The notes: a model not told the origin generated them from the sequence alone. A stretch of DNA of 64,000 bases from Bordetella genomosp. 13 (GCF_007679965.1 NZ_VEHL01000001.1:1178001-1242000); one strand, 5' to 3'. Counted from the stretch's first letter, positions 45,560 to 54,412 are shown. Translations and numbers: made by a program.

Positions 45560-45982
45560 ATGCCGCCTCCCACTCCCGCCCTCGCATCCGCCTCCAAGCC
45601 TGCCGACGAGAAGGTCACCATCAACCTGGGCTACGTCGACCTGGGCCAGATCGACCTGCTGGTCCAGGAAGGGTTCTACGCGAACCGCACCGACCTGATA
45701 CGCACCGCCATCCGCAACCAGCTCGCCACGCACGGCGACGCGGTGCGACAGGCGGTCAGCCGCAAGACGCTCGTCCTGGGAATCCAGCACTACCGCGCCG
45801 AGGACTTGCTGGCGGTGCAGGCCAGCGGCCAGATGTTGCAGATTAGGGTGCTGGGGTTGGCGACGATCGCGCCCGACGTCACGCCCGAACTGGCGCTGGC
45901 CACCATCGAGTCCCTGACCGTACTGGGCGCCCTGCACGCCAGCGCCGCCGTCAAGGCTGCCTTGCGTGACCGCATCCGCTGA
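45560..45982 (+). CDS. Ribbon-helix-helix (CopG-type) transcriptional regulator
   Basis: A 140-residue protein. After a Pro/Ala-rich tail, K-V-T-I-N-L-G-Y-V-D-L-G-Q-I-D-L-L-V forms the strand and first helix of an RHH domain, and Y-A-N-R-T-D-L-I-R-T-A-I the second. Residues about 75-140 form an additional domain whose ligand, if any, is unknown. The start at 45560 leaves the upstream palindrome free for binding; an ATG at 45542 is in frame but inside the dyad. The next gene, an esterase, begins 25 nt after its stop, so the pair forms an operon. Confidence 0.8.
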   Translation: MPPPTPALASASKPADEKVTINLGYVDLGQIDLLVQEGFYANRTDLIRTAIRNQLATHGDAVRQAVSRKTLVLGIQHYRAEDLLAVQASGQMLQIRVLGLATIAPDVTPELALATIESLTVLGALHASAAVKAALRDRIR

Positions 45983-46007
45983 CGCCCCTAGCCGTAAAGG
46001 TATCTAC

Positions 46008-47111
46008 ATGCACCTTGATTTCCAGCAGCTCATGCAGCAGGCCACCCAGCTTACGCAGTCGGGGGACCTGCGCGCCGCCACGGCCGCGATCCAGGCCGCC
46101 CTGCGCGGCGTTGGCCGCACCACGCGCGGCGCGAGCGAGGACGCCGACGTCATCGATGTCGAGGCAATCGAGATCACCGCGTCCGTCGCCGCGTCCGGTA
46201 CGGGGGCGGCGCGCGACCCGTCCGGCGACGTGCCCTTGCGCAAACCGATCCAGGCCGGCGATACGTTCACCACGGGTTCCTTCCGCAATTCGGCGGGGCT
46301 GCGTCACTACAAGCTGTACGTGCCGCCCAACGCGGGCGACCAGCCCTTGCCGCTGGTGGTCATGCTGCATGGCTGCACGCAGGACGCGGACGATTTCGCC
46401 GCCGGCACCGCCATGAACGACGCGGCCCGCGCCCAGGGTTTCTACGTGCTGTATCCCATCCAGTCGCGCGAGGCCAATCCCCAGAAGTGCTGGAACTGGT
46501 TCAAGCACAATCACCAGCGCGCGGAGCGCGGCGAACCCGCCATCCTGGCGGGCATGACGCGCTCGATCATGCAGACCCACGCCATCGATGCCCGGCGGAT
46601 CTACGTGGCCGGCCTGTCGGCGGGCGGGGCGATGGCCGCCATCCTGGCTGGCGCGTATCCCGGCCTGTATGCCGCCGCGGGCGTGCATTCCGGCCTGGCG
46701 CCCGGCGTGGCCTCCGACCTGCCCTCGGCGCTGGCCGCGATGAAGGGCGTGAACATCTCCGGATCCGCGCAGGCCGGCAGCGGGGTGCCGACGATCGTGT
46801 TCCATGGCGACCGCGATGCCACCGTGCATCCCAGCAACGCCCTGGCGGTGGCGGTGGCCAGCGCCGGCTCCGGCGCCCCTGTCCAGATGGACCGCGTGGC
46901 GGGCACGAATCGCCAGCGCCAGAGCATCCGGCACACGTATCGCAACGCCGCGGGAGACGTCATCGCCGAACGCTGGGAGATCAGCGGCGCGGGCCATGCC
47001 TGGGCCGGGGGATCGAAAAGCGGAACGTACACGGATCCGGCGGGGCCCGATGCCACGGGCGAGATGCTGCGGTTCTTCTTCGCACAGAAAGTGGGCGGCA
47101 AACAGGAATGA
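46008..47111 (+). CDS. PHB depolymerase family esterase
   Basis: A 367-residue alpha/beta hydrolase of the polyhydroxybutyrate depolymerase/LpqC group. The catalytic serine is in G-L-S-A-G-G near 208, the conserved H-G-C-T-Q-D-A-D-D-F forms the oxyanion region, and a catalytic His lies in G-A-G-H-A-W-A-G-G near 335. No signal peptide is evident, so it may be intracellular. The first 60 residues are an additional helical/charged part. An RHH regulator is co-transcribed, suggesting control by polyester or acyl levels. Substrate could be PHB or another ester. Confidence 0.88.
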   Translation: MHLDFQQLMQQATQLTQSGDLRAATAAIQAALRGVGRTTRGASEDADVIDVEAIEITASVAASGTGAARDPSGDVPLRKPIQAGDTFTTGSFRNSAGLRHYKLYVPPNAGDQPLPLVVMLHGCTQDADDFAAGTAMNDAARAQGFYVLYPIQSREANPQKCWNWFKHNHQRAERGEPAILAGMTRSIMQTHAIDARRIYVAGLSAGGAMAAILAGAYPGLYAAAGVHSGLAPGVASDLPSALAAMKGVNISGSAQAGSGVPTIVFHGDRDATVHPSNALAVAVASAGSGAPVQMDRVAGTNRQRQSIRHTYRNAAGDVIAERWEISGAGHAWAGGSKSGTYTDPAGPDATGEMLRFFFAQKVGGKQE

Positions 47112-47334
47112 CGGCCGCACGCTAGCCCATACGTGCTATCCAATCGGTTGAAGCGCTTATTACCCCATCAGGCGTGAGATTCCAGCCAGACGATCGGTCA
47201 GGCCCTGTTCAGAGCGGGGCGAAGCGGATCATGCTGGACTGAGTGCAGGCGTTTCGCGATGGCCGGGTCTGCCGCGCGGCGTCCGCATGAAGCGCGCTTC
47301 TTGCGAACGGCCCTACAGCGTGGGCGCTGCGGCA

Positions 47335-47973
47335 TCACGGCCTGGGCGCGGCCTCGCGTTGCAAATACCCCAGGCACAACGATTCCAGGTGATGCGGCAG
47401 CGTGCGCACCAGCCTGGCTGGCGCCGTGCCTTCCATCACGGCCTGGATCGGGCCGGTCATGGCTGTGCTGAACATGTAGGCCGCCATGGGCAGGTCGTCG
47501 AACCGCGCGTCCGGCGCCGTGTCCAGCATCGAACCCAGCAGCGTGCGGCTGCGTTGCTGCGCCTGCTGCACCAGCTCGCGCGCTTCCAGTTCGCCCGCCA
47601 CGGCATACAGCGCGCGGCCTTCCTCGATGCGGTCGGTCTTGGCGCGCACGAAGGCATGCACCACGGCGCCGACCATGTCGGCCAGCGGCTTGCCATGCTT
47701 GGCCGTGGCGGCCGCCTCGACGGCATCCAGGATCCTGTCCAGGTGCCGCGCCAGCACCGCATACAGCAGCGCCTGCTTGTTCGGGTAGTACTGGTACAGC
47801 GTTCCCACTGACACCCCGGCGCGTTCCGCCACGCGTATCGTCGTCAGCTTCTGCAGGCCGCCCGCCAGCAAAACCTGAATAGTGGCGTCGAAAATCGCGT
47901 CCACGGTGGCCTGGGATCGGGCCTGGCGCGGCTGTTTGCGGGGCTTCAGCGTGGTTTCCGGGTGGGCGCTCAT
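47335..47973 (-). CDS. TetR family transcriptional regulator
   Basis: A 212-residue repressor. The helix-turn-helix is in T-T-I-R-V-A-E-R-A-G-V-S-V-G-T-L-Y-Q-Y-Y-P near 45-65. The C-terminal helical domain is not specific. It is divergent from an aldo-keto reductase gene across an 86-nt gap with a TTCATA/TATGAA dyad, so it probably represses both. The inducer is unknown; aldehydes or quinones would fit the target. Confidence 0.9.
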   Translation of the reverse strand: MSAHPETTLKPRKQPRQARSQATVDAIFDATIQVLLAGGLQKLTTIRVAERAGVSVGTLYQYYPNKQALLYAVLARHLDRILDAVEAAATAKHGKPLADMVGAVVHAFVRAKTDRIEEGRALYAVAGELEARELVQQAQQRSRTLLGSMLDTAPDARFDDLPMAAYMFSTAMTGPIQAVMEGTAPARLVRTLPHHLESLCLGYLQREAAPRP

Positions 47974-47999
47974 ATGCGAATTTTCAATCTGAAGGATTA

Positions 48000-48012
48000 T
48001 TCATATTATGAA
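48000..48012. promoter_or_regulatory. TetR operator candidate
   Basis: TTCATA-T-TATGAA is a perfect dyad in the TetR/aldo-keto reductase divergent gap, the position and size expected for a TetR-family site. Confidence 0.5.
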
Positions 48013-48059
48013 CGTACTTCGCGCCGGATGCACTCGGCGCCTCTCACAAGGACCCCGAA

Positions 48060-48935
48060 ATGACCGACGCTACCCTCGCAGGAACCTACAAGCTTGGCGA
48101 CCTGACCGTGACGCGCATGGGCTACGGCGCCATGCAGCTTGCCGGCCCGCACGTGTTCGGCCCGCCGAAGGACCGCGCCGCGGCCGTCGCCGTGCTGCGC
48201 GCCGCCCTCGACCGCGGCATCAATCACATCGACACCAGCGACTTCTATGGCCCGCACGTCACCAACCAGATCATCCGCGAGGCGCTGCATCCGTATCGCG
48301 ACGACCTGGTCATCGTGACGAAGGTCGGGGCCAGCCGCGGCACCGATGCGTCGTGGAATCCCGCCTCGTCGCCGGCGGAGCTGGAATCCGCCGTGCACGA
48401 CAACCTGCGCAACCTGGGCCGCGACGTGCTGGACGTGGTCAACCTGCGGCTGATGTTCGACGTGGCGGGACCGGCGGAAGGCGACGTGGAGCCGTTGCTT
48501 ACACCGCTGCTGGAATTGCAGCGCAAGGGCCTGATCCGCCACCTGGGCATCAGCAACGCCACCGCGGCGCAGGTCGGACAGGCGCAGCGCCTGGGCAGGA
48601 TCGTGTGCGTGCAGAACATGTACAACCTGGCGCATCGCGGCGACGACGCGCTGCTCGACAGCCTGGCCAAGGACGGCATCGCCTACGTGCCGTTCTTCCC
48701 GCTGGGCGGCTTCTCGCCGCTGCAGTCGTCCATCCTGAACGACGTGGCGGCGCAATTGGACGCCACGCCGATGCAGGTGGCGCTGGCGTGGCTGCTGCAG
48801 CGTTCGCCGAACGTGCTGCTGATTCCGGGGACGTCGTCGGTGGCGCACCTGGAGCAGAACGTGGCGGCGGCGGGGATCGGATTATCGCCAGAGGCCGTGA
48901 AGGCGCTGGAGGCGATCGGTAGCCAGGCACGCTGA
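48060..48935 (+). CDS. Aldo/keto reductase
   Basis: A 291-residue NADPH-dependent reductase with a TIM barrel. The motif H-I-D-T-S-D-F-Y-G near 60-68 supplies Asp and the general acid Tyr, and V-T-K-V-G near 90 supplies Lys. The catalytic His of most AKRs is not where expected: D-V-V-N-L-R-L occupies that strand, as in a subgroup of oxidoreductases. It probably reduces aldehydes or quinones. A divergent TetR regulator points to stress or xenobiotic induction. Confidence 0.88.
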   Translation: MTDATLAGTYKLGDLTVTRMGYGAMQLAGPHVFGPPKDRAAAVAVLRAALDRGINHIDTSDFYGPHVTNQIIREALHPYRDDLVIVTKVGASRGTDASWNPASSPAELESAVHDNLRNLGRDVLDVVNLRLMFDVAGPAEGDVEPLLTPLLELQRKGLIRHLGISNATAAQVGQAQRLGRIVCVQNMYNLAHRGDDALLDSLAKDGIAYVPFFPLGGFSPLQSSILNDVAAQLDATPMQVALAWLLQRSPNVLLIPGTSSVAHLEQNVAAAGIGLSPEAVKALEAIGSQAR

Positions 48936-48991
48936 CGCAGGATTGGACCGCGTGGTGTCGCGGTTCGAATCAAGGGATTCAGACGTGTCCG

Positions 48992-49603
48992 TCAAGCCAG
49001 GAATTTCGCCCGCACCTCCGCCGACCGATCCCACAGGTTCGGCAGCGAGGTGCCGCTGTAGCCCGAGACGAACGGCTTGGCCTTGCCGGTGGCGGGGTCG
49101 AACACATGGCGGGCGATGGCGCCGATGTTGCCGCCGTACAGGTGGACGCTGATCGACGTGCGGTCGGCATGGGCGTTCCAGACCTTGTGCACGTCGCCCT
49201 CGGCGGGCGACAGCACTTCGATCTGGCCCGGCTGCAGCGCCGCCGGCTCGCCTTCCGGGACACAGGCGCCGTCGCGCACCCGATACCGCTGGCTGTACTC
49301 GCTGCCGCGCAGCATGCCCACGTAGCCCCACACCATGTGGTCGTGCACCGGCGTGGCCTGGCCGGGGCCCCAGACGAAGCTGACCAGGCTGAAGCGCTCC
49401 AGCGGATCGCAGTGCAGCAGGAACTGCTGGTAGTACTCGGAATGCGGCGTGGTACAGGCATCCGGCAGCCAGTCGTCGTGGGCGATCAGTTTGGCCAGTT
49501 CGCCCTGCAGTTCGGGACCGGCCATGCCGGCCGCGCCGTGCCGATCGGCCAGGCGGGTTGCCGCGGCGATGAAATCGCGCAGCCGATCGAGACGGCGTTC
49601 CAT
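48992..49603 (-). CDS. Cysteine dioxygenase family protein, Gln-type (3-mercaptopropionate dioxygenase-like)
   Basis: A 203-residue iron thiol dioxygenase of the cupin type. Iron ligands are H-D-H in P-V-H-D-H-M-V-W-G and the H of S-V-H-L-Y-G. In mammalian enzymes an Arg binds the cysteine carboxylate; here Y-Y-Q-Q-F-L-L has Gln, a mark of bacterial 3-mercaptopropionate dioxygenases. The Cys of the Cys-Tyr crosslink is also replaced by Gly. So the substrate is more likely 3-mercaptopropionate than cysteine; this is inference. The ATG at 49603 directly abuts the preceding stop, so it is translationally coupled to the acryloyl-CoA-reductase-like gene. Confidence 0.85.
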   Translation of the reverse strand: MERRLDRLRDFIAAATRLADRHGAAGMAGPELQGELAKLIAHDDWLPDACTTPHSEYYQQFLLHCDPLERFSLVSFVWGPGQATPVHDHMVWGYVGMLRGSEYSQRYRVRDGACVPEGEPAALQPGQIEVLSPAEGDVHKVWNAHADRTSISVHLYGGNIGAIARHVFDPATGKAKPFVSGYSGTSLPNLWDRSAEVRAKFLA

Positions 49604-50596
49604 TCACTTCTCCTCTATGCGCACCAGCACGCGGCCGTGCGGCAATTGCCCGGCCAGCAAAGGACCAGCGTACTCGATGGCGCGCGACAGCGGAATCTCC
49701 TCGGCCATGCCGTCGATCTGCTCGCCGGGCAGCGTGGCCGCCAGGTCGTCCCATGCGGCCTGGCGCTGCGCCATGGGCGCGTACACGCTGTCGATGCCGG
49801 CCAGCGTGACGCCGCGCAGGATGAAGGGGGCCACCGTGGCGGGCAGGTCCATGCCCTGCGCCAGGCCGCACGCCGCGACGACGCCGCCATAGCGGGTGGC
49901 CGCGCAGGCATTGGCCAGCGTGTGGCTACCCACGCTGTCGACCACGGCGGCCCAGTGCTCCTTCTGCAGGGGCTTGCCGGCCGCCGACAGATGCGCGCGG
50001 TCGATGATGGCGTGGGCGCCCAGGCCGCGCAGGCGCTCGTGCGCATCGGCGCGGCCCGTGCTGGCGGTGACTTCGTAGCCCCGCCGCGCCAGCAGGGCGA
50101 TGGCGGTGCTGCCCACGCCGCCGTTGGCGCCGGTGACCAGCACCGGACCGTTGCCGGGTGCCACGCCCAGCGCCTCCAGGCGGCGCACGCACAGCATGGC
50201 GGTATAGCCGGCGGTGCCCAGCATCATGGCTTGGCGCGCGGTCAGGCCCTTGGGGATCTTCTGCAGCCAGTCGGCGGGCACGCGCGCGTAGCCCGCCAGG
50301 CCGCCCCAGCGCGTCTCCCCCAGGCCCCAGCCGTTCAGCAGCACGGCGTCGCCGGCCTTGAACGCCGGGTCGTCCGACTGCTCGACGACGCCGGCGAAGT
50401 CGATGCCCGGCACCATCGGAAACTGCCGCACCACCGGCCCCTTGCCGGTGATGGCCAGGGCGTCCTTGTAGTTCAGGGTGGAGTACTGCACGCGCACGGT
50501 GACCGTGCCCTCGGGCAGCTGCCCGGCATCGGCCTTGGTCAGCTCGGCGTGCGTGGCCTTGTCTTGCTGCGTCAGCATCAGGGCCGCGAATGTCAT
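49604..50596 (-). CDS. MDR family acrylyl-CoA reductase-like oxidoreductase (AcuI/YhdH type)
   Basis: A 330-residue medium-chain reductase without structural zinc. Family landmarks are S-T-L-N-Y-K-D-A-L-A-I-T-G near 45-57, V-P-G-I-D-F-A-G-V-V, and the NADPH site V-T-G-A-N-G-G-V-G-S-T-A near 155. AcuI/YhdH reduces acrylyl-CoA to propionyl-CoA with NADPH. The start at 50596 has AAGGAG six bases away; an ATG at 50602 touches the ribosome site and is less likely. The gene is coupled with the thiol dioxygenase and follows CoA ligase and hydratase genes, fitting a C3 acid pathway. Confidence 0.88.
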   Translation of the reverse strand: MTFAALMLTQQDKATHAELTKADAGQLPEGTVTVRVQYSTLNYKDALAITGKGPVVRQFPMVPGIDFAGVVEQSDDPAFKAGDAVLLNGWGLGETRWGGLAGYARVPADWLQKIPKGLTARQAMMLGTAGYTAMLCVRRLEALGVAPGNGPVLVTGANGGVGSTAIALLARRGYEVTASTGRADAHERLRGLGAHAIIDRAHLSAAGKPLQKEHWAAVVDSVGSHTLANACAATRYGGVVAACGLAQGMDLPATVAPFILRGVTLAGIDSVYAPMAQRQAAWDDLAATLPGEQIDGMAEEIPLSRAIEYAGPLLAGQLPHGRVLVRIEEK

Positions 50597-50683
50597 GGTC
50601 ATCTCCTTCTTTGTCGCGGGTCGAAAAATGGCGGGGCCGGACACCGCGATGTCCGGCCCGGCATGGGCAATGGATAAAGGCGC

Positions 50684-51430
50684 TCAGCGCCCCGTGAAGC
50701 GGGGATCGCGCTTGTCGCGGAAGCTGGCCACGCCTTCCTGGTAGTCGGCGCTGCGGAATACGCGCTCGTTCTCGCGCCAGGCCAGGCCCGCCTGTTCCAC
50801 CGGGCTGGTCGGCACGGTGGCGGCGGCGAAGCGCTTGAGCATGGCCATCACCAGCGGCGCGTTGTCGGCCAGCCTGCGCGCCAGTTTCATGGCTTCTTCC
50901 AGGTGCTGGCCAGGCTCGGCCAGGCGATTGACCAGGCCGACGTCGTAGGCGCGCTGGGCCTCCAGCACCTCGCCCAGCAGCATGATCTCCATGGCGACCT
51001 TGTGCGGGATGCGCGCCGCCAGCGAGGCGATCATGCCGCCGGCAAAGCCCATCTTGGGTTCGGGATAGGTGAAGCGGGCATCGCGCGTGGCCACGCACAG
51101 GTCGCACATGGCGACCAGCACCAGCGCGCCGCCCACGCACCAGCCGCTGACGGCCGCGATCAGCGGTTTGTCCAGCGCGACGCCCACGTTGGGCGTGAAG
51201 CTGCGGTAGTCGGGCGGGCTCTGCGCATCGCGGTCGCGGCCCGACGAGAAGGCCCGCGTGCCCGCGGCGGTCAGGATGCCCACGCGGTCCTCGGGGGTGT
51301 CGTTCAACCGCATCCACGCGGCGGCCAGGCCGGCCTCGACCTCGGGGCCGATGGCGTTCAGGCGATCCGGGCGGTTGATGGTGATGACGGCGATGCCGTC
51401 CCGCGACTCGTAGGTCACTGCCTCGCTCAT
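50684..51430 (-). CDS. Enoyl-CoA hydratase/isomerase family protein
   Basis: A 248-residue crotonase-fold enzyme. The oxyanion hole segments are A-F-S-S-G-R-D near 63 and C-V-G-G-A-L-V near 100. The position of the usual second catalytic Glu is Y-P-E-P-K-M-G-F-A-G-G. It hydrates an enoyl-CoA such as acrylyl-CoA or a related acid. The ATG overlaps the ligase stop by ATGA, so ligase and hydratase are coupled. Crotonases include lyases and hydrolases too, so reaction direction is uncertain. Confidence 0.88.
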   Translation of the reverse strand: MSEAVTYESRDGIAVITINRPDRLNAIGPEVEAGLAAAWMRLNDTPEDRVGILTAAGTRAFSSGRDRDAQSPPDYRSFTPNVGVALDKPLIAAVSGWCVGGALVLVAMCDLCVATRDARFTYPEPKMGFAGGMIASLAARIPHKVAMEIMLLGEVLEAQRAYDVGLVNRLAEPGQHLEEAMKLARRLADNAPLVMAMLKRFAAATVPTSPVEQAGLAWRENERVFRSADYQEGVASFRDKRDPRFTGR

Positions 51431-52935
51431 AACAACTCTCCTATCTGCTGCATCAATCGGGGTTTCAATACCTTGCCGTTGGGCGCCACCGGCAGGGCCG
51501 GCACGAACAGGATGCGTCCGGGCAATTTGTAGGGCGACAGCCGCTGGGCCAGGTGCGCGCGTATCGCGGCTTCCTGCGGCTCCACGCCCGGCGCCGGCTC
51601 CACCACGGCGACGATCTCCTCATTGCCCGCCACGGCATGCCCGAACACGGCGGACAACTGCACGTCGGCATGGCTGTTCAGGGCCTGCTCCACTTCCAGC
51701 GGCGACACGTTGAAGCCGGAGCGGATGATCAGGTCCTTGGTGCGGCCGACGATCTCGATGCGCCCATCGGGCAGGCGGCGGGCCAGATCCTGGCTGTTGA
51801 ACCAGCCGTCGGGCTGCAGCACGGCCGAAGTCAGTTCAGGGGCGCGGTAGTAGCCGCGCATCACGTTGGGACCGCGCAGCCACAGCTCGCCTTCTTCTCC
51901 GTCCGGCAGCTCGCGTCCTGCACGATCGCGGATGCACAGGTCGACGCCCGGCGTGGGTGGGCCCACCGAGGTGCCGGGCTGCAGGTCCTCCAGCCGCGTC
52001 CAGCACGTGCCCGAAGCCTCGGTCAGGCCGTAGCCGTTGTGCAGCGGCAGGCCGAACAGCGCACGGGCCTGGGCGCTCAGCGTGGGATCCAGCGGCGCGC
52101 CGCCGGCCGCGATGAAGCGCAGCGACGGCGCCGCCATGCCCTCGGCCGCCGCGACCTGCATCAGCCGCGCGAACATGGCCGGCGCGCCCTGCAGGATGGT
52201 GATGCCGTCCCGCGCCAGCGCGCGCAGGCAGGCCTGCGGCTCGAAGCGCGCGACCAGCCTGACGTGCGCGCCCGAGGCCAGCGTGCCCATCAGCCCCGAG
52301 GACAGACCCATCACGTGCGTGATGGGCAGCACGCCGTACACGCGGTCGGCATGGGTCACGCGTCGCAGCGTGCGCATCAGGTGGGCGATATGCAACAGGT
52401 TGGCGTGCGTCAGCATCACGCCCTTGGGCTTGCCGGTGCTGCCGGTAGTGTAGATAAGCGCCGCGACCTGGTCCGCGCCGGGCAGCACCGGCTCGGCATC
52501 GCTGGCCAACAGGGGGGCGACGGCCACTTCGCCGAAGCCTTCCCGCATGGCGACGGCGCCATGGCGTTCGGCATGCGCCTGCGCGGCGGGCGATTGCGAC
52601 GTGACGAACACCACGCGCCGCGGCTGCGCCAGGTCGACGATGGCGTCCACCTCCAGCGGCGCGCGGCGCGCGTTTTCCAGCACGGCCCAGGCGTCGATGC
52701 GGCCAGCTGCGAGGATCAGCGCGGCCAGCGCCGCGCTGTTCTCGCCGACCAGCATCACGCGATCGCCTGGCCCGAGTCCCAAGCCGCGCAGGAAGTCCGC
52801 GGCCTCGTCCACGCGGCCGTCCAGCTGGGCATAGGTCCAGGCGGCGTGATCGTCGCTGAGCGCGGGCTGGTCCGGCGTGCGGCGGGCCCACTGGCGCAGG
52901 CCGTCGGCCAGCCGGACCTGTCCGGCCGGGATCAT
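51427..52935 (-). CDS. Acyl-CoA ligase (class I AMP-binding enzyme)
   Basis: A 502-residue adenylate-forming enzyme. The P-loop is I-Y-T-T-G-S-T-G-K-P-K-G, then N-G-Y-G-L-T-E-A near 300, and G-W-F-N-S-Q-D near 370. The C-terminal lysine is in P-N-G-K-V-L-K near 490. It activates a carboxylic acid as an acyl-AMP and then as CoA thioester. The ATG overlaps the Bug stop (ATGA), so uptake and activation are linked. The likely acid is short chain, from the operon's hydratase and acrylyl-CoA-reductase-like genes. Confidence 0.9.
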   Translation of the reverse strand: MIPAGQVRLADGLRQWARRTPDQPALSDDHAAWTYAQLDGRVDEAADFLRGLGLGPGDRVMLVGENSAALAALILAAGRIDAWAVLENARRAPLEVDAIVDLAQPRRVVFVTSQSPAAQAHAERHGAVAMREGFGEVAVAPLLASDAEPVLPGADQVAALIYTTGSTGKPKGVMLTHANLLHIAHLMRTLRRVTHADRVYGVLPITHVMGLSSGLMGTLASGAHVRLVARFEPQACLRALARDGITILQGAPAMFARLMQVAAAEGMAAPSLRFIAAGGAPLDPTLSAQARALFGLPLHNGYGLTEASGTCWTRLEDLQPGTSVGPPTPGVDLCIRDRAGRELPDGEEGELWLRGPNVMRGYYRAPELTSAVLQPDGWFNSQDLARRLPDGRIEIVGRTKDLIIRSGFNVSPLEVEQALNSHADVQLSAVFGHAVAGNEEIVAVVEPAPGVEPQEAAIRAHLAQRLSPYKLPGRILFVPALPVAPNGKVLKPRLMQQIGELL

Positions 52936-53903
52936 TGCGGCTTCACGTTCATGCTCTGCGTCAGTTTCTGCCACCGCTGCATCTCCTGTTCGACGTACTG
53001 TCCGAAAGCCTTGGGGCCGGCATGGGCGGCTTCCGCGCCCAGCGTGGCCAGGGTCTTGCGCGTTTCCGGCTGCGCCAGCATGGCCTTGATGTCCTCGCTG
53101 ACGCGCTCCAGCACCTTGGGCGGCGTGCCGGCGGGCGCCCAGACGCCGTACCACGCGGTCACGTCGTAGTCCTTCAGGGTCTCGCCGATGGTCGGCACGT
53201 CCGGCAGGAAGCTGGAGCGCTTGGGCGTGGTCACGCCCAGCGCGCGCAGCTGTCCCGAGGTGATGAAGGGCAGCGCCTCGTTGGCGAACACCATGGTGGA
53301 CTGCTGGCCGACGGCCGCCTGGATGGCCTGCGCGCCGCCCTTGAACGGCACGTTGATGATCTCCACTCCCGACAGCAGGCGGAACAGCTCGCATGACAGA
53401 TAGGGCGACGAGCCGATGCCCGAGGTCGAGCAGCTCAGGCCCTTGCCGTCCTTCTTCGCCAGCGCGATCAGTTCGGGCACGGTCTTGGCCGGCACCGACG
53501 GCGCGACGGCCAGGTAGTTCGGCACGGACACGATCTGCGCCACGGGGGCGAGATCCTTGCGCAGGTCGTACAGCGGATCCTTGTAGAAGAAGTTGTTCAG
53601 CACGTTGGAGATGCTGCCCAGCAGGAAGGTGTAGCCGTCGGGGTCCGCGCGGGCCACGAACTGCGAGCCCAGCATGCTGCCGGCGCCTGGCCGGTTCTCG
53701 ACGACCACGGTCTGCTTCAGCGTGGTCGTCAGATGAGCGGCGACCATACGGCCCAGCGTGTCGGACGCGCCGCCCGCCGTATAGGGCACGATCATGCGGA
53801 TCGGCTTGTCGGCGGGCCAGGCGGCCACGGCGGATTGGGTGAAGGATGCTGCGAGTACCCATGCGCAAAGCACGCCGGCACGCCGGCGCAGGAATGCAAT
53901 CAT
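52932..53903 (-). CDS. Bug/TctC-family receptor
   Basis: A 323-residue periplasmic receptor. The signal peptide (M-I-A-F-L-R-R-R, hydrophobic core, cleavage near A-V-A-A) is followed by K-P-I-R-M-I-V-P-Y-T-A-G-G and V-V-V-E-N-R-P-G-A-G. It is the first gene of the C3 acid operon and overlaps the CoA ligase. It probably binds the acid to be activated. GGAG lies upstream of the ATG at 53903. Confidence 0.93.
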   Translation of the reverse strand: MIAFLRRRAGVLCAWVLAASFTQSAVAAWPADKPIRMIVPYTAGGASDTLGRMVAAHLTTTLKQTVVVENRPGAGSMLGSQFVARADPDGYTFLLGSISNVLNNFFYKDPLYDLRKDLAPVAQIVSVPNYLAVAPSVPAKTVPELIALAKKDGKGLSCSTSGIGSSPYLSCELFRLLSGVEIINVPFKGGAQAIQAAVGQQSTMVFANEALPFITSGQLRALGVTTPKRSSFLPDVPTIGETLKDYDVTAWYGVWAPAGTPPKVLERVSEDIKAMLAQPETRKTLATLGAEAAHAGPKAFGQYVEQEMQRWQKLTQSMNVKPQ

Positions 53904-54031
53904 GTCTGTCTCCTCGCCCCTCCGGTATTTTCCGGAGGTGGGCAGTTTTTTTTCGCCGAGCAGCCCTGGGAAAAAGGGGACCCTACGGAGGGCACGCCAA
54001 GGGCACGGCGGTTCTTTTCGACGCGCCGCGC

Positions 54032-54373
54032 CTATTCCTTGAATTGGCCGAAAGCTTCCATGGCGCGCACCGAGTACACGTAGGCGGCGCCGGCGTTCAG
54101 CGCGATGGCGGTGCCCAGAGCCTCGGCGACCTCGGCCTCGGTGGCGCCCGCCTTGCGCGCGGCGGCCGAGTGCGACGAGATGCAGCCGTCGCAGCGGGTG
54201 GTCACGGCCACGGCCAGCGCGATCAGTTCGCGCGTCTTGGCATCCAGCGCCTTGCCCTGGCCCAGGGCTTCGTTCAGGCCGCGATAGGCCTGCACCACCG
54301 GAGGATTGTGTTCGGCGAAGGTGCCCGCGGACTTGCGCAGGTTGCTCAGCGTATCTACCCAGTTGTTCTGCAT
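54032..54373 (-). CDS. Carboxymuconolactone decarboxylase/AhpD-like protein
   Basis: A 113-residue helical protein with the C-D-G-C-I-S-S-H motif near 60. C-x-x-C followed by H is the AhpD peroxidase-like signature rather than that of true carboxymuconolactone decarboxylase. It probably reduces peroxides or acts as a thiol carrier. AAGGAG is missing, but GGAG lies upstream on the minus strand. It sits between the C3 operon and the enolase-superfamily gene, 39 nt after the latter, and may belong to that transcript. Confidence 0.85.
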   Translation of the reverse strand: MQNNWVDTLSNLRKSAGTFAEHNPPVVQAYRGLNEALGQGKALDAKTRELIALAVAVTTRCDGCISSHSAAARKAGATEAEVAEALGTAIALNAGAAYVYSVRAMEAFGQFKE

Positions 54374-54412
54374 CGTTGACGTCTCCTTGGTTGGAAAAGC
54401 GGGACTGCGGAA

